DNA from: Stagnihabitans sp038231395
GTDB taxonomy: Bacteria; Pseudomonadota; Alphaproteobacteria; Rhodobacterales; Rhodobacteraceae
NCBI GenBank assembly: GCA_038231395.1
Contig: JBBRLL010000004.1
Location: 1 to 64,000 of the forward strand
Direction: 5' to 3'
Length of the DNA: 64,000 nt
The notes under the pieces were generated by a model. It was not told the DNA's origin. It worked only from the letters and a program-made list of their open reading frames with translations, and searched no databases. Position numbers and translations under genes: made by a program. This document shows, one piece after another, positions 50,945 to 59,957 of the stretch; the first letter of the stretch is position 1, and every line of letters starts with the position of its first letter.

Positions 50945-52108
50945 ATGCCCGTCCTCAACCGTATCGCCGCTTATGCCGAGGAAATGAAGGGCTGGCGTCG
51001 GCATCTGCATCAGCATCCGGAACTTTCCTTCGATTTGCCGGAGACTTCAGCCTTTGTGGAGGCGCGGCTGCGCGAAATTGGCGTCGATGAGATCCATACC
51101 GGCATTGCCAAAACCGGGATCGTGGCCATCATCAACGGCTCTGCGCCCGGCCCCACCATTGGCTTGCGCGCCGATATGGACGCCTTGCCGATCATCGAAA
51201 TGACCGGGGCCGCCTATGCCTCGACCAATCCCGGCAAGATGCATGCCTGCGGCCATGACGGGCACACCACCATGCTTTTGGGCGCTGCGAAATACCTGGC
51301 GGAGACGCGGCGCTTTGCAGGTCGTGTCGCGCTGATCTTCCAACCGGCCGAGGAAGAGGGCGCAGGCGGTCAGGTCATGGTGCAAGAGGGCGTCATGGAC
51401 CGCTTTGAAATCGCTCAGGTTTACGGCATTCACAACGCGCCGAACCTGGCCTTTGGCAATTTCTACACCACACCGGGGGCCTTGATGGCTTCGGTCGACA
51501 CGGCCTATATCTATGTCACCGGCAAGGGCGGCCACGGGGCAACACCGCACGACTGTGTGGACCCTGTGGTGGCGGTGGTGGGTATGGTGCAGGCGGTGCA
51601 GACCATCATTTCGCGCAACATCTACGCGCTGGATGAGGCGGTGGTTTCGGTCACGCAGATCCACACCGGCACCGCCAGCAATATCATCCCGGAGGAGGCG
51701 ATGTTTTGCGCCACGATCCGCTCTTTCAAACCTGATGTGCGCGAGTTGCTGAAGAAACGCTTCCTTGAAATCGTAACGGGTCACGCGGCCGCTTACAATG
51801 TCACTGCCCGGATCAACTATGAATGGGGCTATCCGGCCACGATCAACACCGCTGAAAATGCCGCCTTTGCCACTGAAGTTGCCGCGGAAATCGCAGGAGC
51901 CGACGCCGCCCACGGCAATTCCAACCGTGAGATGGGGTCAGAGGATTTCTCCTATATGCTGGAGGAACGTCCCGGCGCTTATCTGTTCCTTGGCACCGGG
52001 CCGGGCGCGGGCTTGCACCACGCGGCGTTTGACTTCAACGACGAGGTCGCCCCGATTGGCGCGTCTTTCTTTGCCCGGCTGGTCGAACGCGCGCAACCTC
52101 TGGCTTGA
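50945..52108 (+). CDS. M20-family amidohydrolase (hippurate hydrolase/N-acyl amino acid deacylase type)
   Basis: 387 residues. Metal ligands in L-R-A-D-M-D-A-L-P, H-A-C-G-H-D-G-H-T and P-A-E-E-E-G-A-G-G, with a dimerisation lid domain (V-T-G-K-G-G-H-G-A-T-P-H) and a final H-H-A-A-F-D-F-N-D. This is the M20D pattern. AAGGAG lies 7 bases before ATG 50945. No signal peptide, so cytoplasmic. Substrate is not determinable: N-acetyl, hippurate or indole-acyl amino acids are all family possibilities. Confidence 0.92.
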   Translation: MPVLNRIAAYAEEMKGWRRHLHQHPELSFDLPETSAFVEARLREIGVDEIHTGIAKTGIVAIINGSAPGPTIGLRADMDALPIIEMTGAAYASTNPGKMHACGHDGHTTMLLGAAKYLAETRRFAGRVALIFQPAEEEGAGGQVMVQEGVMDRFEIAQVYGIHNAPNLAFGNFYTTPGALMASVDTAYIYVTGKGGHGATPHDCVDPVVAVVGMVQAVQTIISRNIYALDEAVVSVTQIHTGTASNIIPEEAMFCATIRSFKPDVRELLKKRFLEIVTGHAAAYNVTARINYEWGYPATINTAENAAFATEVAAEIAGADAAHGNSNREMGSEDFSYMLEERPGAYLFLGTGPGAGLHHAAFDFNDEVAPIGASFFARLVERAQPLA

Positions 52109-52145
52109 TCGGCAGGCCAAACCGGGCAAGATTGGTGGCGATGCG

Positions 52146-52979
52146 ATGAGGTGTAAGATGCGCGTTCTGGCTCTGATAGGCTTTGTCGCTGGACTTTCGT
52201 CGGTTGCCGGATTGGCTGTTGCCGACCCCGCCGCTGGCTTTTACCAAAACGCCAAGGGCACGGTATTGCATCTGACGGCTGCCTCGGGCGCGGCCTTTGA
52301 CTTTACCCTGACCGCAGGTGCCCCTGATGGCGCTGCGACGTGCCCGGACGGTGCCAGCGATTGCCTGCAAATCGACGGGCATGCTTTGGCCGCGGGCAAG
52401 GGATTTACCTTCACCGACCCGGGCGACGACCGCTCCCGCGTGTTTTTCGCCGAGGATGGTACGGGGATGCGGGTGCTTTCCACCACCGGGGATTTCGGCA
52501 CAGGCTCCGCCAACCGCGGGCAGATGCTGGCGCTGACTGGGGCTTATCTGCCGGTTGATGCCAGATCGGACGCTGTGCAAACCGACGGGGCGATGCAGGC
52601 TGGCAATCCGCCTGATGCGGCAGCGGACGTCTTGCATTTCTTCAGATCGCCCACCGGCAACATTTCCTGCCTGTTTGACGTGGGCCCATCGGTCAACGTC
52701 CGCTGCGACATGCTGAAACTGAACCGCAGCTTCACGACCCCGCCCAAGGATTGCGACCTTGAGTGGGGCGATAGTTTTGGCGTGGCAGCGGATGACCGGC
52801 GCGGCGGGTTGGTTTGCCACGGTGATACCATCGCAGACCCCTCGGCAGAGGTGCTGGACTATGGCAGCACGCTCACATTCGGCGGCATCGCCTGTGTTTC
52901 GGCCAAAAGCGGAATGACCTGCCAGACCGACAAAGGCCACGGTTTTGCGCTGTCGCGCAAAGTGCAAACCGTGTTTTAA
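52146..52979 (+). CDS. Secreted DUF6636-domain protein
   Basis: 277 residues. Signal peptide M-R-C-K-M-R-V-L-A-L-I-G-F-V-A-G then A-V-A-D-P, cleaved near residue 29. The C-terminal ~110 residues have F-F-R-S-P-T-G-N-I-S-C-L-F and D-C-D-L-E-W-G-D-S-F, with six cysteines likely forming three disulfides: the DUF6636 pattern, of unknown role. Start may instead be ATG 52158. The stop (TAA, 52977-52979) overlaps the opposite-strand RTX gene's stop (52976-52978), so the two genes converge with a 4-bp overlap and no room for a terminator. Confidence 0.8.
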   Translation: MRCKMRVLALIGFVAGLSSVAGLAVADPAAGFYQNAKGTVLHLTAASGAAFDFTLTAGAPDGAATCPDGASDCLQIDGHALAAGKGFTFTDPGDDRSRVFFAEDGTGMRVLSTTGDFGTGSANRGQMLALTGAYLPVDARSDAVQTDGAMQAGNPPDAAADVLHFFRSPTGNISCLFDVGPSVNVRCDMLKLNRSFTTPPKDCDLEWGDSFGVAADDRRGGLVCHGDTIADPSAEVLDYGSTLTFGGIACVSAKSGMTCQTDKGHGFALSRKVQTVF

Positions 52980-54463
52980 AGCACGAAATAGGCGGCGCTC
53001 AGGTCCAGAAGCCCGCTGAGCCTGATCACGGCGTCGGCCAGGCCGTCGCCATTCACATCCATCCCGATCAGGGTTGCCCCCGACGCGTGGATGGCATTCA
53101 GTTGACCCGCCACATGAGTAAACGCGGATGAACCGATAAACGTGAAGGCGTCCTGCACCGCTCCGTTGCCACTGACCGCATCAATCAGGGACAGGTCGAT
53201 GTGATCCTCACCGCGCGTAAAGTCGGTGATGGTGTCGGGGGCGGCAGTTGTGCTGTGGCTGGTCGCGGCAAAGACGAAACTGTCATGCCCAAGGCCGCCG
53301 GTCAGCATGTCGGCACCATCGCCGCCGATCAGCACATCATTGCCCCAACCGCCGTGCAAACTGTCAGCGCCGTCACCGCCGGTCAGCACGTCATTGCCAG
53401 CGCCGCCGTACAAACGGTTGTCTCCGGCGTTTCCGGTCAGATGATTGGCCCGCGCGTTGCCCAGACCGTTCAGATCGGCTGCGCCTTGCAGGAACAAATT
53501 CTCCAACCCGCCATCCAGATGGAACGTGGCCCAGGACAGCACCTGATCAACCCCCGGCCCGGTATCAACAATCCGGGTCAGGGCGCTGTCGACCAGATAG
53601 GTATCGTTGCCGCCGATGTCAGAGATCACGCCAGAGATCGCATTGCCGCGCGCATCAACCGTGTCATTGCCCAGACCCATGGCCAGATCGCCGGTCAGAT
53701 GGCCCGCGAAACTGTCATTGTTGGCACCCAAATCGACATTGCCGGTGATAAGCCCGCTGCCGGTGATCACGTCCACTGCATTTCCCGAAGACAGGACGTT
53801 TCCGGTGATCGTGCCCGAATTGACCAGAGTGAAGCCGATATCGGCCTGCACGTCAAACGCACCGCCCTCGCCGGTGATAAAGCCGGAATTGACCACGCTG
53901 GCACTGTCGCCTTCAATCAGCACGGCGCTGCCATGGGTCGCCGACAACGTGCCGAGGTTGGTCATCGTCAGACCAAAATCCTCCATAAACACCGCATGTG
54001 TGATGCCGAGGATGGTGCCGCTGTTGGTCAGATGGTCGAGGTTGCTGGCCAGAAACACGCCGACGTCAGCGGTGATGGACCCTGAATTCAGGATGACGTT
54101 CAAAGCGCCCGAAGTCTGAATCCCAATGCCGTTCAGAACCGAGATGGCGCCTGCCGCATTCAGATGCGCCTGCCCGGTCCCCGCAAAACCCGAGCCGCCA
54201 ATCAGCAAGCCAGCGCCGAAGCTGTCGCTGACGAACTGCCCGGACTGGGTGATGGTAAAACTGACATTCTTGTCGATCATGACCTGATCCAGATAGACGT
54301 AGCCCGCGAAGGAGATCGACGAGGCCGCGCTGGCCCCTATGTCGGTCAGGTCGCCGTCCGGTATGACCAGCCCCGCGCCCGGGGTGACAATAAGCCGGTC
54401 TCCGCCGCCAAGGGTCGAAAAGCCAAGCCAGCTTACCGTGTTGGTGATCAGATAGGTTGTCAT
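52976..54463 (-). CDS. Secreted beta-helix/RTX calcium-binding protein (paralogue A)
   Basis: 495 residues, no signal peptide. The first ~260 residues hold at least five N-S-G-x-I-type repeats (N-S-G-S-I, N-S-G-T-I, N-S-G-F-I), each with strands, like autotransporter passenger beta-helices. Then RTX nonapeptides (G-G-A-G-N-D-V-L-T-G-G and similar) at about 345-400, and a C-terminal ~95 residues with D-T-I-T-D-F, D-A-F-T-F-I-G, M-D-V-N-G-D-G and terminal Y-F-V-L. That tail is the kind exported by type I secretion. Paralogous to the gene at 55.6 kb. AAGGAG precedes the ATG in an AT-rich upstream region (54464-54570), probably its promoter. Confidence 0.86.
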   Translation of the reverse strand: MTTYLITNTVSWLGFSTLGGGDRLIVTPGAGLVIPDGDLTDIGASAASSISFAGYVYLDQVMIDKNVSFTITQSGQFVSDSFGAGLLIGGSGFAGTGQAHLNAAGAISVLNGIGIQTSGALNVILNSGSITADVGVFLASNLDHLTNSGTILGITHAVFMEDFGLTMTNLGTLSATHGSAVLIEGDSASVVNSGFITGEGGAFDVQADIGFTLVNSGTITGNVLSSGNAVDVITGSGLITGNVDLGANNDSFAGHLTGDLAMGLGNDTVDARGNAISGVISDIGGNDTYLVDSALTRIVDTGPGVDQVLSWATFHLDGGLENLFLQGAADLNGLGNARANHLTGNAGDNRLYGGAGNDVLTGGDGADSLHGGWGNDVLIGGDGADMLTGGLGHDSFVFAATSHSTTAAPDTITDFTRGEDHIDLSLIDAVSGNGAVQDAFTFIGSSAFTHVAGQLNAIHASGATLIGMDVNGDGLADAVIRLSGLLDLSAAYFVL

Positions 54464-54570
54464 GGGACGCTCCTTAAAATCCGATGCCGGAAATTAAACT
54501 CTTTTTAATGCATTGCGGTTTTGAAACAAGAAAAGCTTTAACAGTTGATTAACAGGTTAAAATGCGCGGA

Positions 54571-55365
54571 TCAGACCCGGCCAGAGGGGATGACCGGGGG
54601 GGAAACCGGCACATCAACTGGCTTGACCACCACCCGTTTGGGCTTTGCGCGGGCAGGTGGCGGCACGGAAAGTTTGGTCGGGAAATTGCCGTCGTCGGTC
54701 AGCACGATCACGTGGGTGCCATCGGGAACCCGGTCGTAAAGATCCATCACGTCCTGGTTGATCATGCGGATGCAGCCAGAGGAGGCGTTGTGCCCGATGC
54801 TGTTCCACTCTGGCGTGCCGTGGATGCGGTAGCCGTAGTCGCGGCCATCGGTCTTGAGGTACAAGGCCCGCGCGCCCAAGGGATTGGCCAGTCCGCCCGG
54901 CTCGCCCTTGGCAAACTTGGCAAGCTCTGGCCGCCGCGCGATCATTTCCGGCGGTGGGGTCCAACTCGGCCAGTTGGTGCGCCCGGTGATGTCCGCCTCG
55001 CCCGACCAGCCAAAGCCGCTGCGCCCGACCGAAATGCCGTAACGCAGCGCCTGGTTGTTTTCGGTGACCAGATACAGATGCTTGGAGGAGGGGTCGATGA
55101 TGATGGTCCCCGGTGGTTGATTGGTCGGGTAGGGCACCTGTTGGCGCAGCATTTCGGGGTCGACCTTGGCCACCTGCACGGCGGGAACGGTAAAGCCATG
55201 GTCGGGCTGTGCCGCGTAGTGGGTTTCGGGTGCGCTCAACACCACCGGTGCAACGGCTGGCGTCAGCATTGATGGAGCGTCGCACCCAACCAGTGCCAGC
55301 AGTATCATGCCCGACGTCGCCCAACTGGCGCTTTGCACAAACCAACCCATACTCACCCGCCCCAT
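54571..55365 (-). CDS. L,D-transpeptidase (YkuD domain) lipoprotein
   Basis: 264 residues. A hydrophobic N-terminus ends in L-A-L-V-G-C, a lipobox. The YkuD domain has L-Y-L-V-T-E-N-N-Q-A-L-R-Y, R-I-H-G-T-P-E-W-N-S-I and the catalytic S-S-G-C-I-R-M, where Cys acylates the peptidoglycan stem peptide. The C-terminal tail is Pro/Val/Lys-rich. It cross-links peptidoglycan or attaches proteins to it. It sits between two paralogous RTX genes in the same direction. Start 55365, or 55350. Confidence 0.92.
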   Translation of the reverse strand: MGRVSMGWFVQSASWATSGMILLALVGCDAPSMLTPAVAPVVLSAPETHYAAQPDHGFTVPAVQVAKVDPEMLRQQVPYPTNQPPGTIIIDPSSKHLYLVTENNQALRYGISVGRSGFGWSGEADITGRTNWPSWTPPPEMIARRPELAKFAKGEPGGLANPLGARALYLKTDGRDYGYRIHGTPEWNSIGHNASSGCIRMINQDVMDLYDRVPDGTHVIVLTDDGNFPTKLSVPPPARAKPKRVVVKPVDVPVSPPVIPSGRV

Positions 55366-55553
55366 TCAATCTGCTTTGACCAACGCCGCACAGGACATTG
55401 TTTCCAAAACGCTAACCCAAGGCTGGGGGAAGGTCAAAGCCCTTTGACAGGGAAAAAGCATGGCCCATGCCATCGAACTCAGGTGCTGATCCGGCAGAGT
55501 GCTGCGATTTCCCCCGCCAAAGTCACGACGCAGCGGGGCATTTCAGCCGCACA

Positions 55554-57137
55554 TCACAGCACGAAATCGCTCGCGTCCAAAGCGTTCACACCGAACAGGC
55601 GGATGATGCTGTCGGCGACGCCATCGCCGTTCACATCCATCTGCACAAACGCGGTGCCGCCAGCCACGCCGAAACGCAACTCCCCCGCCACACCGTGAAA
55701 TCCAGCCGTCCCGATGAAGGTGAAGGCGTCGTTGACGCCCGCGCTGGTGCTGTCCGCGTCAATCGAAGCAAGGTTGACGCGATCATCGCCGTGAATAAAA
55801 TCGGTGATGCGGTCAGCACTGCTATTCGTTTTGCCAGACTGCACCACGGCGGTGAATACAAAGGTGTCGAGGCCCGTCCCGCCGGTCATCGTGTCGCGTC
55901 CGGTTCCGCCGTTCAGCACGTCATTGCCGGAATCGCCGTTCAGAACGTCGCCTCCCGCACCGCCGAACAGCGTGTCGTTCTCAAAGCCGCCATACATCAA
56001 GTCGTTCTGGGTGCCGCCGGTCATCCGGTCATTGCCGCCTTCGCCAAACAATGTGTCGTTTCCGTCCAGCCCGCTCAGGATGTTGTTGCCGGTATTGCCA
56101 AAAAGGCCGTTGGCCAAGGCATTGCCCGTCCCGTTATAGTCATCTGCCCCCAGCAGCGTCAGCAACTCCACCCCGTCACCCAGTTGAAACGACGTTGCGG
56201 CATCGACTTGGTCCGCATCGCCGCCGCCCGCGTCTTCCACGATGATCAGGGCCGGAGCACTGGTAAAATAGATGTCATTGCCCGCGCCCCCCGCAACCGA
56301 ACCATTGAGGATACCGCCCCGTCCGTCATACACATCATCCCCCGCGCCAAGGAAGATGTTGCCGGTGATGGTGCCAGAGTTGACAATCGTATCAACAGAG
56401 GCACCGGACGACACAATCGCATCCACCGGGCCGGTGATCATGCCAGAGTTGGTCAGGTGAAAGGTCGAGGCATCCGACAGCAGATCAACCGCAATCACCG
56501 TGGCACTTTGCGATTGGATGGTGCCAGAGTTGGTGATCGCTTGCGCCGTGCCAACCACCACGCCCTGACTAAGGTCGCCGGTGACACTCACCGCGCTGTC
56601 ATTGACGGCAGCAATATCACCGGAATTGGTCAGCGTCTCGGTCGGCCCGTGCAGGGTGACCGCCACCTCCACCGTGCTGACCTGCCCGTAGTTGACCAGC
56701 GTGTCGCCGGGTTTGGTGAAATTGCCGTCCACCTCATAGCCCAGAATAGCACCGCTCAAGCCCGCGATGGTGCCGGTGTTCACGATCAGATTGGCACCGT
56801 AAATCGCCACCACGGCAACGCCGTTCTCTGCCGAGATATAACCCGCGTTCAACAGCAGACTGCCGCCGTAATTGTTGCCGCCCAGCAGAATGCCGTCCCA
56901 CGCGCTCAGATAAACCTGTCCGGTCGCTTCCACTCTGACCGTGTCATTGCCGCTGAGCGATATGAAACTCGCGTTGACGGTGCCCGCAATATCAAGGCTC
57001 ACACCACCCGTGTCAGAATACCAGACATCCCCGCTGGAATCCCAGACGCCCTGTTCCGTAACAGTGACCGTATCCCCCGTCACGAGGTAAAGATACGTGT
57101 GCGGGTTGGTGTAAGTGGAAAATACATAATGCGTCAT
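55554..57137 (-). CDS. Secreted beta-helix/RTX calcium-binding protein (paralogue B)
   Basis: 527 residues starting MTHYVFSTYTNPHTYLYLV. The first ~290 residues contain N-T-G-T-I, N-S-G-D-I, N-S-G-M-I and N-S-G-T-I repeats of a beta-helix. RTX repeats (G-N-D-T-L-F-G-E-G-G-N-D) span about 355-425. The C-terminal ~90 residues share D-A-F-T-F-I-G, M-D-V-N-G-D-G and a terminal D-F-V-L with paralogue A, so both are probably exported by the same type I system. GAGG lies before ATG 57137. Distinct from the giant RTX protein, which has no N-S-G-x-I region. Confidence 0.86.
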   Translation of the reverse strand: MTHYVFSTYTNPHTYLYLVTGDTVTVTEQGVWDSSGDVWYSDTGGVSLDIAGTVNASFISLSGNDTVRVEATGQVYLSAWDGILLGGNNYGGSLLLNAGYISAENGVAVVAIYGANLIVNTGTIAGLSGAILGYEVDGNFTKPGDTLVNYGQVSTVEVAVTLHGPTETLTNSGDIAAVNDSAVSVTGDLSQGVVVGTAQAITNSGTIQSQSATVIAVDLLSDASTFHLTNSGMITGPVDAIVSSGASVDTIVNSGTITGNIFLGAGDDVYDGRGGILNGSVAGGAGNDIYFTSAPALIIVEDAGGGDADQVDAATSFQLGDGVELLTLLGADDYNGTGNALANGLFGNTGNNILSGLDGNDTLFGEGGNDRMTGGTQNDLMYGGFENDTLFGGAGGDVLNGDSGNDVLNGGTGRDTMTGGTGLDTFVFTAVVQSGKTNSSADRITDFIHGDDRVNLASIDADSTSAGVNDAFTFIGTAGFHGVAGELRFGVAGGTAFVQMDVNGDGVADSIIRLFGVNALDASDFVL

Positions 57138-57245
57138 TGAAAACCTCGGCTGCAAAATAGGGTTAGCATCAGCCTACACAGGTAGCGCCGCTCACTATAA
57201 CACTTTCTTCATTTCTGGCGTGTGACAGGGCACACATTGCCCGAT

Positions 57246-58076
57246 CTAAAGCGTGGTCCGGACCTGCCAAAGCTCCGGAAACAACTCCACCTCCAGCATC
57301 TTTTTAAGGTAGCCCGCCCCGGACGTCCCCCCCGTGCCGCGCTTCATCCCGATCACGCGGGTCACGGTGGTCAGGTGGTTGAAACGCCATCTGCGGAAGT
57401 AATCCTCGAAATCCACCAGCTTTTCGGCCATCTCATAGGCTTCCCAGTTCGCTTGCGGGTCACGGTACACCTCGACCCACACCTTTAGCACGCCGGGATG
57501 GCTGACCCATTGCTGCGACACATCGCGGTTCAGCACGTCATCTGGCACCGACAGCCCACTGCGCGCCAGATGCCGCAATGCCTCGTCATACAGGCTGGGC
57601 CGCGCCAGTTCCGCCGTAAGCTTTTCCAGCAGGTCAGGCCGGTGCGCATGGGGCCGCAGCATCGCGGTATTGCGGTTGCCCACGGCATATTCGATCAGCC
57701 GGTATTGCCACGACTGAAAGCCTGATGACTGCCCCAGACTGTCGCGAAACGTGGTGTAATCCGACGGAGTCATCGTGCGCAAAACATCCCAGGCGTTGTT
57801 CAACTGCTCGAATATCCGGGCGATCCGCGCCAGCATCTTGAACGCCTCCTTCGCGCGCCCCGCAGCAATTGTGCGGCGGGCGGCGTCCAACTCGTGCAAC
57901 GCCAGTTTCATCCACAGTTCAGATGTCTGGTGCTGGATGATGAACAGCAATTCGTCGGGTGCGGCGCTGATCGGGTTTTGCGCGGTCAGGATCTGGTCGA
58001 TCTTGAGGTAATCGCCATAGGACATGCGCCCGTCGAACGACATCTGCGCACCATCGGCTGCAGGGTCGTAGGTCAT
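57246..58076 (-). CDS. kynA: Tryptophan 2,3-dioxygenase
   Basis: 276 residues. Heme enzyme opening the indole ring of L-tryptophan to N-formylkynurenine. Motifs: S-Y-G-D-Y-L-K-I-D, I-I-Q-H-Q-T-S-E-L-W (contacts the substrate), S-G-F-Q-S-W-Q-Y-R, the heme-ligand region R-W-R-F-N-H-L-T-T-V-T-R, and G-T-G-G-T-S-G-A-G-Y-L. Start overlaps the upstream GNAT stop by four bases (ATGA, 58073-58076). With kynureninase it forms a kynurenine-pathway operon. Confidence 0.97.
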   Translation of the reverse strand: MTYDPAADGAQMSFDGRMSYGDYLKIDQILTAQNPISAAPDELLFIIQHQTSELWMKLALHELDAARRTIAAGRAKEAFKMLARIARIFEQLNNAWDVLRTMTPSDYTTFRDSLGQSSGFQSWQYRLIEYAVGNRNTAMLRPHAHRPDLLEKLTAELARPSLYDEALRHLARSGLSVPDDVLNRDVSQQWVSHPGVLKVWVEVYRDPQANWEAYEMAEKLVDFEDYFRRWRFNHLTTVTRVIGMKRGTGGTSGAGYLKKMLEVELFPELWQVRTTL

Positions 58077-58537
58077 TCGGTCAGCTCCAGAACCATCTGC
58101 GCCTCGGTGAATTCAACCCCGTCTCTGGTGACGGTCGCCATACGCTCGACTTGCCAGTCGCGCCGCGTCAGAAACTGGCGGGATTGGTGCGCGGCAAAGA
58201 CGGTGAACCGGGTCAGACCCGCCGCTTTGGCTCGGGCCATCACCGTGTTGTAAAGCGCTGCGGCGGTGCCATTGCCCATCACCTCGGGAATGACAAAGGC
58301 TTCGTCAAGGTAGCCGCTGTGATCCATCGAGAAATAGCCCGTCATCCGACCCTCCTCCTCTGCGACATAACACCAATGGGCGACAAGATGGTCGGGTTTC
58401 TCCCAGTCCGGTTCGGGCGCAGGGGCCCATGCGGCGCGTTGAGCGGCAGAGGAATGAGCGACAGTGCCCTCGTGGACGGCGCGGTAAAACACCAGTTCGA
58501 CCGCAGCGCGGTCTTCTGGGCGATAAGGGCGGATCAT
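58073..58537 (-). CDS. GNAT N-acetyltransferase embedded in the kynurenine operon
   Basis: 154 residues starting MIRPYRPEDRAAVE. GNAT fold: E-E-G-R-M-T-G-Y-F-S, D-E-A-F-V-I-P-E-V-M-G-N-G-T-A-A-A-L-Y (acetyl-CoA loop, G-N-G-T in place of the usual Q/R-x-x-G-x-G/A), and a C-terminal strand A-Q-M-V-L-E-L. It overlaps both neighbours by four bases (58073-58076 and 58534-58537), so it is translated as part of kynureninase-GNAT-tryptophan dioxygenase. Its substrate is unknown; position hints at a pathway intermediate or amine, by inference only. Confidence 0.85.
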   Translation of the reverse strand: MIRPYRPEDRAAVELVFYRAVHEGTVAHSSAAQRAAWAPAPEPDWEKPDHLVAHWCYVAEEEGRMTGYFSMDHSGYLDEAFVIPEVMGNGTAAALYNTVMARAKAAGLTRFTVFAAHQSRQFLTRRDWQVERMATVTRDGVEFTEAQMVLELTE

Positions 58538-59727
58538 GTCACCTGCGCCCTTTGCCGGAACTCTGCCCTGTCCCACGACCCGCTGGACATGATGCGGCTG
58601 AGGATGGCCACCGCTCCGTCAACCTCTGCCGCGCCAATGTACAGCGGCGTAAACCCAAACCGCAGGATATCCGGCGCACGAAAGTCGCCAATCACCCCTT
58701 GAGCAATCAACGCCTGCATGATGGCATAACCCTCCGGATGGCGGAAACTGACCTGACTTCCCCGCAGGACATGGTCGCGCGGTGTCACCAGCGTCAGGGT
58801 CGGGCAAGCGGCCTCGATCCCGGCAATGAAACGGTCGGTCAGGGCCAGGGACTGCGCCCTCAGATCGGCCAGATCGACGCTGTCCCAGATGTCCAATGCG
58901 GCATCCAAAGCGGCGAGTTGCAGGATCGGCGGCGTGCCGACCCGCATCCGTTCGATCCCCGCACCGGGGCGATAATCACTGTCAAAGGCAAATGGCGCTT
59001 CGTGGCCAAGCCAGCCCGACAGCGCGGGTTGCACAGTGTCCGCATGGCGTGGGGCCACATAGATGAACGCCGGTCCGCCGGGGCCGGAGTTCAGGTATTT
59101 ATAGCTGCATCCCACCGCAAAATCGGCACCGTCTGCCGCCACATTGACCGGGAATGCCCCGGCAGAATGCGCCAAATCCCAGATGATCAGCGCGCCCGAC
59201 GCGTGTGCCCGGGCTGACAGGGCCGCCATGTCATGCCGCCGCCCGGTTCTGTAGTCAACTTCGGTGATCATCACCACCGCCACGGTCTCGTCTATCGCCG
59301 CCAGCACCGCCTCTGGCGCCACGGTTTTTAAGGCGTAGTCGCCCCCCAAAGTCCGGCAAAGGCCCTGCGCCATATAAAGGTCCGAAGGGAAATTGCCGGT
59401 GTCCGACAAGATCACCTTGCGCGGCGACATCTGCAAAGCGGATGCCAGCGCCTGATAGACCTTGATCGACAAGGTGTCGCCCATCACCACATGCCCAGCC
59501 TCCGCCCCGATCAGCCGGGCAATCCGGTCACCGATGCGGGCAGGCATCGCCATCCAGCCCGCCTTGTTCCAGCCGCCGATCAGCATCTGCCCCCATTCGG
59601 CTTGCAGGGTTTGGGCAACCCGGGCCGCGGCTGCGACCGGCAAGGGCCCCAGCGAATTGCCGTCCAGATAGATCACGCCGTCCGGCAGGTGAAACTGGCG
59701 TTTTGTGGCGGCGAAATCGGTGGTCAT
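58534..59727 (-). CDS. kynU: Kynureninase
   Basis: 397 residues. A PLP enzyme cleaving kynurenine to anthranilate and alanine. Family motifs: Y-L-D-G-N-S-L-G-P-L-P near the N-terminus, W-D-L-A-H-S-A-G-A-F-P, and the PLP-lysine in G-C-S-Y-K-Y-L-N-S-G-P-G-G. ATG 59727 fits the family length. First gene of the operon; the 230-bp gap to divergent pntA is the promoter region. Kynurenine formamidase, needed between the dioxygenase and this step, is absent here and must be elsewhere. Confidence 0.96.
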   Translation of the reverse strand: MTTDFAATKRQFHLPDGVIYLDGNSLGPLPVAAAARVAQTLQAEWGQMLIGGWNKAGWMAMPARIGDRIARLIGAEAGHVVMGDTLSIKVYQALASALQMSPRKVILSDTGNFPSDLYMAQGLCRTLGGDYALKTVAPEAVLAAIDETVAVVMITEVDYRTGRRHDMAALSARAHASGALIIWDLAHSAGAFPVNVAADGADFAVGCSYKYLNSGPGGPAFIYVAPRHADTVQPALSGWLGHEAPFAFDSDYRPGAGIERMRVGTPPILQLAALDAALDIWDSVDLADLRAQSLALTDRFIAGIEAACPTLTLVTPRDHVLRGSQVSFRHPEGYAIMQALIAQGVIGDFRAPDILRFGFTPLYIGAAEVDGAVAILSRIMSSGSWDRAEFRQRAQVT

Positions 59728-59957
59728 GGCGCTCTCTCCCTCGGTCAGGCTCACCCGAAAACGGGACTGGCGAAACCGCTATTTTAAGCTTGAAACACCT
59801 CTGGCCCGATTGCAAACCTTCCATTGCCGACACTTCATCGGTCAAAGGCGAAAATCTTGCTGCAATGCAGGATAAGGTTGCATCCGGTTTGCGCCATGAT
59901 ATGCCGATTTTGCAGGTTAACGGTGCCGGGGTCCGGGCCGCTAAAGGGGGATATCCT

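Noticed and set aside
59860..59870. Short palindrome CTGCAATGCAG between kynU and pntA, possible operator for the kynurenine operon.
   Set aside because: Only five bases per arm; such sites are common by chance and no regulator gene is adjacent.
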